64,000 bases of DNA, from assembly GCA_002368175.1 (NCBI GenBank), contig AP018172.1:3718001-3782000 (forward strand), written 5' to 3'. Positions 55,618-62,950 of the stretch are shown here, piece after piece (position 1 is the stretch's first letter; each line of letters opens with the position of its first letter). The notes beneath the pieces were generated by a model. That model was not told where the DNA came from and made no database searches. It worked only from the letters and a program-made list of their open reading frames with translations. The translations under genes and the position numbers were made by a program. Source of the stretch: Calothrix sp. NIES-2098 (GTDB taxonomy: Bacteria; Cyanobacteriota; Cyanobacteriia; Cyanobacteriales; Nostocaceae).

Positions 55618-56574
55618 TCAGCTTTTACGTTTAAATTTAACTTTTGGTTCTTTACGCCTGCCGAACCGTTTCGTCAAATTATATTGATTCAGTTCAAAAT
55701 CTTGCTCATCTATTTTTAGTATTGCAATCTTACGAAGCAAATCATACAAAGGCTCAATCAAACCTCCAGATTTTAGTCGCAAATAAGAAACTACACTATC
55801 AATTTGAGTAAGATTTAATCGACGATTATCTGGCAAAAATTTTTCTTCCCAATCGTTTACTACCTCAATTACTTCTTCCTCATTTAAATTAGGAAATTCG
55901 TATGACTCTAAAAACGAGTCATGAACGCGCACGTATGGGAGACTTTTCCGTTCAAGAATATTTTCGCCTAAATAGTAAGTGCCAACTAAGATAACGGGGA
56001 TTCGCATTTTTGTAAAAACATCAATTAGCTCATTAAAAGCTTCCAATGTTAAGTAGTCCGCGTTACCAATAATGAGTATTTTTACACCGTATCCTTTAAC
56101 AGTTCCCCATGCACGCGATCGCAAATCTCGCAATGTACCAACATGAGCGAGCGGATGACCAATTTCTTCCAAAATAGAGCAGTACAAATCCGTTGGCCCT
56201 CCATGCTGCTCTATTTCGGCGTAAATTACAGTTGCTGGAACTTCCAACAACGTTCCTCTTCGCTTTACGTACTGCGTCCTGTACAATTGACAAGCTTTTA
56301 ATAAGCCAGAACCCGTAGCGGAGGTAACATAACCACAAAGTTTTGCATCACGCTGATCATCCAGCCAGTCAAATAATTCAGTATCACGATCTAGGGGAAG
56401 GTAAGTGTTAGCTTTGCCAATCCTTTCAACCTCAGCTTGTGCTTGGGGCGATCGCCGTAGTTCCTCAGCAGATTGCAAACGCGCATCAAACGACTTCTGA
56501 AATTCTAGATTGGCATGGGCTAAGTTTGTCTCCGACATGGCAATTACCAATTGTCCTTCATAAATTGGTTCCAA
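55618..56574 (-). CDS. tnsC: TnsC, AAA+ regulator with degenerate ATPase motifs
   Basis: 318 residues (or 306 from the Met at 56538). Collinear with V-K TnsC through LPLDRDTELFDWLDDQR, VPATVIYAEIEQ and MRIPVILVGT. The Walker A position reads SATGSGLL (about 85-92) where GxxxxGKT is expected. Walker B ends IIGNAD (about 168-173) instead of IIDEAD. Lys, Thr, Asp and Glu needed for ATP binding and hydrolysis are therefore all missing, while the frame is intact and the sensor VGT is kept. It overlaps tnsB by 31 bp. TnsC normally polymerises on target DNA with ATP and recruits TnsB. Confidence 0.85.
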   Translation of the reverse strand: MEPIYEGQLVIAMSETNLAHANLEFQKSFDARLQSAEELRRSPQAQAEVERIGKANTYLPLDRDTELFDWLDDQRDAKLCGYVTSATGSGLLKACQLYRTQYVKRRGTLLEVPATVIYAEIEQHGGPTDLYCSILEEIGHPLAHVGTLRDLRSRAWGTVKGYGVKILIIGNADYLTLEAFNELIDVFTKMRIPVILVGTYYLGENILERKSLPYVRVHDSFLESYEFPNLNEEEVIEVVNDWEEKFLPDNRRLNLTQIDSVVSYLRLKSGGLIEPLYDLLRKIAILKIDEQDFELNQYNLTKRFGRRKEPKVKFKRKS

Positions 56575-58448
56575 TCTTGCACACCTACTCTAGGTCTTCG
56601 TCTACCTTTAGCTGTTTGATTGGTATCAGGTTTACTCTGCGTAACTTGCTTATCTATTGAATTTACAATATTTTGTGAATCTACATCAAAAGCTGATGTT
56701 AAATTTTCTGGTGAGTTTGTTATTTCCTGTACTGTTACATTTTCGGGAAATAATTCGACTACTGTTGATTTGTTTGACTTAACCTCATGTTTCTGTTGAG
56801 CTTTTTTCCGAAGGTGTCTGCGTCTCTCCTTGCGGCTTTGTTCAACATCCTCGAATCTAGACAACCGCTCGTTCAAAATAGAAGAGTTATCAACTTCTTT
56901 ACCCTCATCACGCAATTTTTTCTTTATATAATTTAATTCACCTAGAGACATCCTTTCTCTTTCGCAATCTCTAGCTTGTATAACACCAAGATACTCTCCT
57001 GGCTCACCGTTAATAGGGCGACTATAAGCAAGAATACTTGTAATATTTCGCTTGTCATATCTCAAAGAAACTTGCTTCCCTTCATAATTTAACAAGCAGT
57101 CTCCTTGGTATACCCAACCCTGAAAGTTGACAGAACCATATTTTTCTACATTGCGTATCGCAACTTTCATTAAACAAATGTCTAGTTCACGTTCATTGAT
57201 AATTTCAGGTTCTTCTAGTAAAAATCCTGATTTCCATCTCTCAATTCGTTTTTGATTTTTTACCCTTGGATAATTGTGGTGATTATAGTGGTCTACAAAA
57301 TATCTCACCAATATTTTTTCTAAATCATCCAATGTCAAACAGGCAGTTCTTTCCGCTTCTGGAGGACGTTCTTCAATACTGGAACCAGTGTATCCACCAT
57401 ATAATGACAAAATTTCTTTATTAATTTTGTCAAATATCGACTCAATTAAGCCACCTGCTTGGGGAAAAGCACGCAAACGTCGTACAAAATCTAATTGTAG
57501 TGAAATTTGTTTTAAATGTTCTGACTTAAATTCCTTTGCACGGTCTGTCACTACATATTCAGGAATTCCATAAATCTCCCATGTTTCTTGAAGCTCATAG
57601 TCTGTTTCGTAGTGCTTTGGTAGAATTGCATGACGCAGAGCCAAAGCAACTTCATGTGAGCCAGCAGGTTCCAAACCAAGATGAAAACCTGTAACACAAC
57701 CAGAGTAGCTATCCATTACCAAGGTGATGTATGCACGACCAATAACTTTTCTAAATTCCTCATCAACCAACAAAATATCTAATTTTGTATGGTCTATTTG
57801 CCAAATGTGGTTGCTGTGTGTGATTTCTAAAATACCTTCAGTTGTTTGAATAATTTGCCCTTCTATGGGCGAGCCAGGATGACGTACTCTCTTATTTTTT
57901 TCTTCAAGATAACAATTTATTATTTTATAAACAGTGACATGAGAAGGATGCTGTCCTACTATTAAGTCTTCCCGTGCTTGAGAATATCCCTTAAATTTTT
58001 CATTATATTTCTTGTCTTTTAGTTCCTCTCCTTTAGAAGCTAAAGCTTTTAAATAGCCAAAAATCTGATTGTGATTAATCCGAGAACCATCCCTGTGTCC
58101 CCATTCATAAAGGCTCACAATAAAATCATGCCAATCCTTAGAAATGCGATATTGTCCCTTATCCTTGCGGCCAACAGCTAGAGTCGCAACCCCTACCTGT
58201 TCAACTTTCTCTATCATGCGTTTAATAGTTCGAGTGCTTTTTCCCAGAACTTTCGCTGCATTTGCGATCGCATCCCTACGAGCCGCCTTGTTAGGTGCTT
58301 GGCGGATGGCATCTATTAATTCCACCTTTTTGGCATAATCTGATGAATCTTCGTTAACTAGCAGGTATTTTGTTTGTTCTTCTTCCTTACTTACCGCTTC
58401 CTTAATCTCCAATGCTGGAAAGGCTTCCTTCGTAGGCTTCCTAGGCAT
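56544..58448 (-). CDS. tnsB: TnsB, DDE transposase of the V-K transposon
   Basis: 634 residues, slightly longer than typical V-K TnsB (about 580). N-terminal helix-turn-helix domains (about 45-180), then the rve catalytic core with D219 (HIWQIDHTKLD), D302 (VVTDRAKEF) and E336 (GGLIESIF), then the Mu-C-like beta barrel (LLVRYFVDHYNHHNYP, DICLMKVAIRN) and a Lys/Arg-rich C-terminal tail. The whole DDE triad is present. It starts 20 bp from a TnsB-type repeat at 58469-58488, which suggests self-repression. No TnsA is encoded nearby, in line with replicative V-K transposition. Confidence 0.93.
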   Translation of the reverse strand: MPRKPTKEAFPALEIKEAVSKEEEQTKYLLVNEDSSDYAKKVELIDAIRQAPNKAARRDAIANAAKVLGKSTRTIKRMIEKVEQVGVATLAVGRKDKGQYRISKDWHDFIVSLYEWGHRDGSRINHNQIFGYLKALASKGEELKDKKYNEKFKGYSQAREDLIVGQHPSHVTVYKIINCYLEEKNKRVRHPGSPIEGQIIQTTEGILEITHSNHIWQIDHTKLDILLVDEEFRKVIGRAYITLVMDSYSGCVTGFHLGLEPAGSHEVALALRHAILPKHYETDYELQETWEIYGIPEYVVTDRAKEFKSEHLKQISLQLDFVRRLRAFPQAGGLIESIFDKINKEILSLYGGYTGSSIEERPPEAERTACLTLDDLEKILVRYFVDHYNHHNYPRVKNQKRIERWKSGFLLEEPEIINERELDICLMKVAIRNVEKYGSVNFQGWVYQGDCLLNYEGKQVSLRYDKRNITSILAYSRPINGEPGEYLGVIQARDCERERMSLGELNYIKKKLRDEGKEVDNSSILNERLSRFEDVEQSRKERRRHLRKKAQQKHEVKSNKSTVVELFPENVTVQEITNSPENLTSAFDVDSQNIVNSIDKQVTQSKPDTNQTAKGRRRPRVGVQDWNQFMKDNW

Positions 58449-58468
58449 AAGCTTACCTCCAGAAATAT

Positions 58469-58649
58469 GTCATCATTTAATTTAAAATCTTACAGCATTT
58501 GTGACATCATTTGATTTAAAAGCATTCAGAGAATAATCAAGTAATTAAAAACGCAAAACCCTTAATAAGCAAGGGTTTTGGTGATTAATCCTATTCATTG
58601 CAGAGATGACAATATTTATTTAAATTGGACAACAATTATTTAATGGACA
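58469..58649. repeat. transposon left end: terminal repeat plus three TnsB-type sites
   Basis: Three related 20-bp units with the core GACAT/A..ATTTRATTTAAA lie at 58469-58488, 58503-58522 and 58608-58627, followed by the terminal inverted repeat 58628-58649. The right-end units (complement GACAATAATTCTTTAAAACT) belong to the same family. The innermost site is within 20 bp of the tnsB start. Confidence 0.82.
58554..58580 (-). terminator. intrinsic terminator inside the left end
   Basis: Read on the minus strand: CAAAACCCTT, 7-nt loop, AAGGGTTTTG, then GCGTTTTT. A 10-bp perfect stem followed by a U-tract directed into the element, placed between TnsB sites and upstream of tnsB. It should stop transcription entering from the flanking chromosome and insulate tnsB. 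Confidence 0.7.
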
Positions 58650-58654
58650 CCATT

Positions 58655-59003
58655 AATCTCAAATCTATATGCTGCAAGCTTTTCAAGGATTCGCACTGCG
58701 AGTAATTAAGTACCCCTATTGTCAATAATTATAGCTGAAAATGTGGCAAATCTGGATAATCCTAGATAATTAAGCTGATGCACATCTAAATTGCACATTT
58801 TATTGTTTGGGTTGTCAAGAGTCAAGGATACACTTGGACTTTTGACCTTTGACTCTGGACAATCCTTCAAAAGAATCGGCTACATAACCACCAAACTCTT
58901 CTAAAATTGGGGCTTGACAATCCGGCGATCGCTGTCACATCCAAATAGCCATGAAGATTATCTATTTACGTATTGGGAATAAAGATTTGGGCAAAGAGGC
59001 ATA
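58655..59003. other. intergenic region beyond the transposon
   Basis: About 350 bp of the original chromosome that once followed the tRNA gene. A short inverted repeat (TCAAGAGTCAAGG...CCTTTGACTCT, about 58818-58858) is visible. No gene is recognised. Confidence 0.4.
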
Positions 59004-60356
59004 TCAATCTTCAATCAGGAGTCGTGCCAGACTGGGTAATGCCTCGCCATAGGTCGGGTGGATATGCACTGATTGTTCTAACACCTGCCAAGTTGCATCC
59101 ATTTCCATCAGCGATAAAAACACATGCACTAATTCTGCTGTTTCATAGCCAACCAGGGTTGCGCCTAAGATTTTGTCGGTATCGCGATCGATTACCATGC
59201 GGTAAAACCCCAAGTCATGTCCCCATTCAATCCCACGGGCAATCTGAGCCACTGGTAGGGTGACAGCACGGGCGTTAATACCCCGCTTGGTTGCTTGTTC
59301 TAGCGTCATCCCAACTCTTCCCACTTGTGGTTCCGTATACACCGCATAACCGAGAACGCGATCGCTTCGGGTGCGTTGTTCTCCACATAAAATAGCTTTC
59401 AAGCGACGATAATCTTCCCAAGAAACATGGGTAAAGGCAGGTTGTCCAGCAGCATCTCCGATGGCGTAAATTCCTGGAGTTGTTGTCTGAAATTGGTCGT
59501 TGATTTTGATAAAGCCTTTTTTATCCAGTTCTACTCCTGCGGCTGCAACATTCAATGCATCTGTGTTTGGTTTGCGCCCAATTACCACCATTAAAGCCTC
59601 ACCCTCCAGGATTTCGCCGTTACTCAGGGTGAGCGTGAATATATTATTGTTGTAGTCAACTTGTTCTACATTGACCTGAAAGTGCAGAGAAATGCCATCT
59701 TGCTGTAATGCTTCTGCCAAGGTTTGACTAACATCTGCTTCTTCTTGTGCCAACACGCGATCGCCGCGCACAATGAGATGAGTTTCACTTCCTAAACGAG
59801 CTAACCCTTGTCCCAATTCCAACCCAATATAACCTGCACCAATCACTAGTAAACGCTGCGGTAGTTTCTTTAAATCAAAGAAGTTGCGATTGGTGAGATA
59901 GGGAGTGCCAGCTAAACCAGGTATATCTGGGATCGCTGAAGATGTACCAGTATTGATGACAACCAGTGGTGATTCAACAGTGACATCTTTGCCTGTGACG
60001 ATGCGTTCTCCACTGAATGAGGCTTCAGCGCAAACTACTTGCACTCCAGCATCCTCTAAACGCTGACTAACCCCTTGATTAAAGCGATCGCGAATACCTC
60101 GAACTCGCTCCATCACTCTAGGAAAGTCAACCTGAACCTGAGTGTGAATCCCCAGTTTGGCAGCTTGACGGGCGCGGCCTGCGGCATGGGCAGCGGCTAA
60201 AAACGCTTTGGAAGGAGTACATCCATAGTTAACGCAACTACCACCTAACGCATCTCGTTCAAACAGCACAACTTTATGTCCCGCTTTGGCAAAATCTGCG
60301 GCGAAAGGAATGCCACCTTGTCCGCTACCAATGACAATTAAATCTGCGGTTTCCAT
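59004..60356 (-). CDS. mercuric-reductase-like FAD-dependent pyridine nucleotide-disulfide oxidoreductase
   Basis: About 450 residues from ATG 60356 (purine-rich GAGGGGGG upstream; the frame reaches 60395). FAD fold LIVIGSGQGGIPFA, redox-active disulfide CVNYGCTP, NAD fold LLVIGAGYIGLELGQ, YAIGDAAGQPAFTHVSW and the dimerisation end with HPTYGEALPS. The extra CxxC/HMA domain and C-terminal cysteine pair of true MerA are absent, so a role as mercuric reductase is doubtful. It is related to the fragments at 33138 and 41804 inside the transposon. Confidence 0.88.
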   Translation of the reverse strand: METADLIVIGSGQGGIPFAADFAKAGHKVVLFERDALGGSCVNYGCTPSKAFLAAAHAAGRARQAAKLGIHTQVQVDFPRVMERVRGIRDRFNQGVSQRLEDAGVQVVCAEASFSGERIVTGKDVTVESPLVVINTGTSSAIPDIPGLAGTPYLTNRNFFDLKKLPQRLLVIGAGYIGLELGQGLARLGSETHLIVRGDRVLAQEEADVSQTLAEALQQDGISLHFQVNVEQVDYNNNIFTLTLSNGEILEGEALMVVIGRKPNTDALNVAAAGVELDKKGFIKINDQFQTTTPGIYAIGDAAGQPAFTHVSWEDYRRLKAILCGEQRTRSDRVLGYAVYTEPQVGRVGMTLEQATKRGINARAVTLPVAQIARGIEWGHDLGFYRMVIDRDTDKILGATLVGYETAELVHVFLSLMEMDATWQVLEQSVHIHPTYGEALPSLARLLIED

Positions 60357-60439
60357 CTCTACACCCCCCTCATCTTTGAGTAACAGCAATCGCACTCACC
60401 CTCAGTTTACGGTCAAATGCCATGTAGCTGGCTGTTATT

Positions 60440-60575
60440 TCAAAGCAGTGTGTCAATCGTAATGGGCAGTTCACGGATGCGTTTACCTGTGGCATGATAA
60501 ACAGCATTGGCGATCGCCGCAGCAGATCCGACAGTGCCAATACACGATCCTTACCCCTTCTGGGTTAAACACTCC
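60440..60575 (-). pseudogene. C-terminal remnant of a xanthine/aldehyde dehydrogenase molybdenum subunit
   Basis: The minus-strand frame ending at 60440 reads IGTVGSAAAIANAVYHATGK, then RIRELPITIDTLL and a stop, the conserved tail of the molybdopterin subunit (XdhC/YagR type). Upstream NPEGVRI is in another frame. Only about 45 codons remain, so the gene is lost. Confidence 0.82.
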
Positions 60576-60585
60576 TCTATAAATG

Positions 60586-61050
60586 TCACCGTTCATACAG
60601 TCCAACCAACCGCGCTTGCTCAATCACATGGTCAGCGATCGCATTAAGTAGTTGCTCGCGGTTCATATTTGGTTTAAAATCGAGCGCTGCATCTAGGGCA
60701 TACAACCAGAAATAGTAATGGTGCAGCCCATGCCCTTTTGGTGGAGCAGGCCCGGTATATCCTGGCTGATTAGCACTGTTCATACCTTCAGTAAATTTAC
60801 TACCATCCCCCTGAGCAATCTGGTTCGCTGTTGGGGGAATGCCATAGACCAGCCAGTGAGTAAAACCCTGTGGCAGAGGCGCATCCGGGTCATGGCAGAT
60901 GAGTGCTAGTTGTTTGGTTCCGGCTGGCAGTCCACTCCATTGCAGCGGCGGTGAGATGTTTTCACCGTCACTGGTATACTGTTTCGGGATATGTTCATTA
61001 GAAGTGAATGCAGGGCTGTGAATTCTTAAATCCTTAATATTTAACGCCAT
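60586..61050 (-). CDS. YbhB/YbcL-family (PEBP) protein
   Basis: 154 residues. SPPLQWSGLPAGTKQLALIC, DPDAPLPQGFTHWLVYGIP and GHGLHHYYFWLYALD form the phosphatidylethanolamine-binding protein signature of the bacterial Raf-kinase-inhibitor-like family. Ligand unknown; likely cytosolic because no signal peptide is present. It probably follows the MRJP-like gene in one transcript (40 bp gap). Confidence 0.92.
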   Translation of the reverse strand: MALNIKDLRIHSPAFTSNEHIPKQYTSDGENISPPLQWSGLPAGTKQLALICHDPDAPLPQGFTHWLVYGIPPTANQIAQGDGSKFTEGMNSANQPGYTGPAPPKGHGLHHYYFWLYALDAALDFKPNMNREQLLNAIADHVIEQARLVGLYER

Positions 61051-61089
61051 TGTGAATTTCCTTTTGCGACATCAGCTGCATTAAAGAAA

Positions 61090-62202
61090 TCATCGCAGCA
61101 GCACAGGTTGAGCATTAATGCGAATGCGGAAGAGGCTATAAGGCTTCTGACGTAAATCGCGTCCTTTTTGGTAGCGTGCTTGACGGTGTAACTGGTTGGC
61201 TGTGACATAAAGATAACCGTCTGTTGCTACACAAAGGGTATCAGGCCAAAGCAGGCGAGGATCGTGTACTACCGTTTCCCAAGCTCCATCAGGATGGCGA
61301 CGTAAAATCGCATTGTGTTCGTAGTTCGTCGCATAAATACATCCAGCTGCATCCGATTCGAGTCCATCTGCACCGCCGCCTTTATCTCCTTCATCAATTA
61401 CCGTTGCGGCGACGGCGCGATCGTTAAGCGCTCGATCCACTAAAGCATCAACTGCAACACTGTAGAGACGACGGCTACTAAGCGGACAATAATATAAGCG
61501 CGATCCATCTGCACTAATGGCAATGCCGTCTGACCCCATTTTGACAGGTTTAGTTGAGCCATCTGGCTGACGTTCCATGAATGGGCGACCCTCAACTACA
61601 GGGAGAAAGCTTGATGGCTCCTCAGCTTTGGTGGAATAATGATCGTGCAGCTTACGCCAGCTTTCACCCGATGCCAAATCCACGACAATAATCCCGTTCG
61701 CGCCTTGACCTGAAGAATCGGTGATGAACGCCATGCCCTCAGCACCGCGCCGCAAGTCAAACCGGACATCGTTAAGGTAGGTTGTTGGCAACGCTACATC
61801 TTGGGGAAAAAGAATCGTTTTGATAACTTGATTGCTTGTTAGATCGACACAAACCAGCTTAGGCCCGCCGTAGTGCGTCGGTTGGAACATCGGGCTACCA
61901 GTATCGAGAATCCACAGGCGATCGCTAGGGTCAACCACAACACTTTGCACAGATATTAGCGTTTGGGCAAGGTTATCTGGGTGCGTGCGATTGATTGCCT
62001 CATTGGGATAAGCCACCGGACGACCATCTCGGATTTCTGCCACTGTAAAGCCAACATCATCGCCCCACTTAGGAAAATTGACAAAGATGCGTCCCTGATG
62101 AGATACCGTTACACCCGTAGGCATAGCACCATCAAACTGGGCAACAGATTCCAGCGTGCCTAATGATTCGTCTGTTGGAAGCTTTTGTAACTGACTGACC
62201 AT
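61090..62202 (-). CDS. major royal jelly protein/yellow-like protein
   Basis: 370 residues with the MRJP/L-dopachrome-tautomerase-related pattern: GRIFVNFPKWGDDVGFTVAEI, DRLWILDTGSP, YLNDVRFDLRRGAEGMAFITDS and MGSDGIAISADGSRLYYCPL. Predicted six-bladed propeller; enzymatic activity in bacteria is unproven. No obvious signal peptide. Its start faces the phosphoesterase-like fragment. Confidence 0.88.
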   Translation of the reverse strand: MVSQLQKLPTDESLGTLESVAQFDGAMPTGVTVSHQGRIFVNFPKWGDDVGFTVAEIRDGRPVAYPNEAINRTHPDNLAQTLISVQSVVVDPSDRLWILDTGSPMFQPTHYGGPKLVCVDLTSNQVIKTILFPQDVALPTTYLNDVRFDLRRGAEGMAFITDSSGQGANGIIVVDLASGESWRKLHDHYSTKAEEPSSFLPVVEGRPFMERQPDGSTKPVKMGSDGIAISADGSRLYYCPLSSRRLYSVAVDALVDRALNDRAVAATVIDEGDKGGGADGLESDAAGCIYATNYEHNAILRRHPDGAWETVVHDPRLLWPDTLCVATDGYLYVTANQLHRQARYQKGRDLRQKPYSLFRIRINAQPVLLR

Positions 62203-62476
62203 GAATAATATCTCCTCAATAATCCTGGAACAGTTTTTGTCAGCAATAGGTTGACTATTCTGGTTTATGGAAATCCCGTCTTAACGAAAGTCTGCTTGTT
62301 CCTACGTTGAGCTAATTGTCAAACTCATAGCAATTCAAAATAAAGACAGCTAAATTTAATCAGGGTTTATAAGTTTGAATGCGTGACTTCTCTTTTGTTA
62401 CCAGACTGTCTTAGCCAACAATCGGCTTTCACCATCCTAGAAAAACGATTAGGGAAGTACGTCCTCCTACTGAAGG
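62203..62476. other. intergenic region, divergent
   Basis: About 270 bp upstream of the MRJP-like gene. AT-rich, no RNA gene or repeat recognised; a promoter for the leftward genes should be here. Confidence 0.35.
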
Positions 62477-62803
62477 ATGACAACAATACACTTCATGCCA
62501 TTAATAAAACATCTACTTCTCAATCTCAAAATCTACTCCTTTAGTGGCGTAATTGCTTTTCATAAACCAATTGCCTACATTCACGGCGACTCGCACTACT
62601 ACCGTATTGACAAACCATTTCTTGATGTTCAAGGTGGACGCCTTGAAAACTTCACTCGTATCGAGACATTTGGTGACAATCAGGGAAACGGCACCAACGA
62701 TGTACAGTGGATCAAAGTGACTGTCGATCCTCGTAGACGAGAGGTGTTTTCATATCAACCACAGATTGTTCCCAGCAATCGAGTGGTGGTTCCTGCTCCG
62801 TAA
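62477..62803 (+). pseudogene. C-terminal fragment of a metallophosphoesterase-like protein
   Basis: The segment from FHKPIAYIHGDSHYYRIDKP to VSYQ-like FSYQPQIVPSNRVVVPAP resembles the tail of secreted calcineurin-like phosphoesterases (conserved HGDSH and ENFTR.ETFGDN). The N-terminal metal-binding motifs are missing and the first 25 residues of the frame look unrelated. I infer a truncated gene. The family call rests on memory and is uncertain. Confidence 0.45.
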
Positions 62804-62822
62804 TAATAAGCGATGTTGACGC

Positions 62823-62864
62823 CAACTCCTCCCATGTTTTGTTGTGTGTGGGAGGAGTTGTTTT
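62823..62864 (+). terminator. intrinsic terminator
   Basis: CAACTCCTCCCA and TGGGAGGAGTTG form a 12-bp perfect stem with a 14-nt loop, followed by TTTT. It is 20 bp after the stop of the phosphoesterase-like fragment, so it is the original terminator of that gene. Confidence 0.85.
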
Positions 62865-62950
62865 CAAGCGATCGCGGAGTATACGGATGAAGAAAAATTT
62901 GAGGATTTTTGTGCGTGAGTCCTACTTATTAGTAGAGCACACAAACGGTA

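Larger units (their letters stand above)
21768..58649 (-). mobile_element. type V-K CRISPR-associated transposon (Tn7-like), apparently lacking cas12k
   Basis: Both ends carry the identical 22-bp inverted terminal repeat beginning TGTCCATTAAATAATTGTTG (21768-21789 and the complement at 58628-58649). The flanks repeat CCATT (21763-21767 and 58650-58654), a 5-bp target duplication as made by Tn7-like TnsB. The order tnsB-tnsC-tniQ, cargo, tracrRNA remnant, CRISPR array, detached homing guide and tRNA is the canonical V-K layout. No tnsA or other Tn7 target selector accompanies the tns genes. No frame in the element resembles the roughly 640-residue Cas12k. The element is 36,882 bp long with about 30 kb of cargo. 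Confidence 0.93.

Noticed and set aside
22055..58449. Cas12k or another Cas effector in the cargo
   Set aside because: All long frames were assigned to other families; none has a RuvC-type effector of 600-700 residues. Absence rests on reading, not on a profile search.
59004..60356. True mercuric reductase with mer operon
   Set aside because: The C-terminal vicinal cysteines and HMA domain are absent and no merR/merT/merP genes are nearby.
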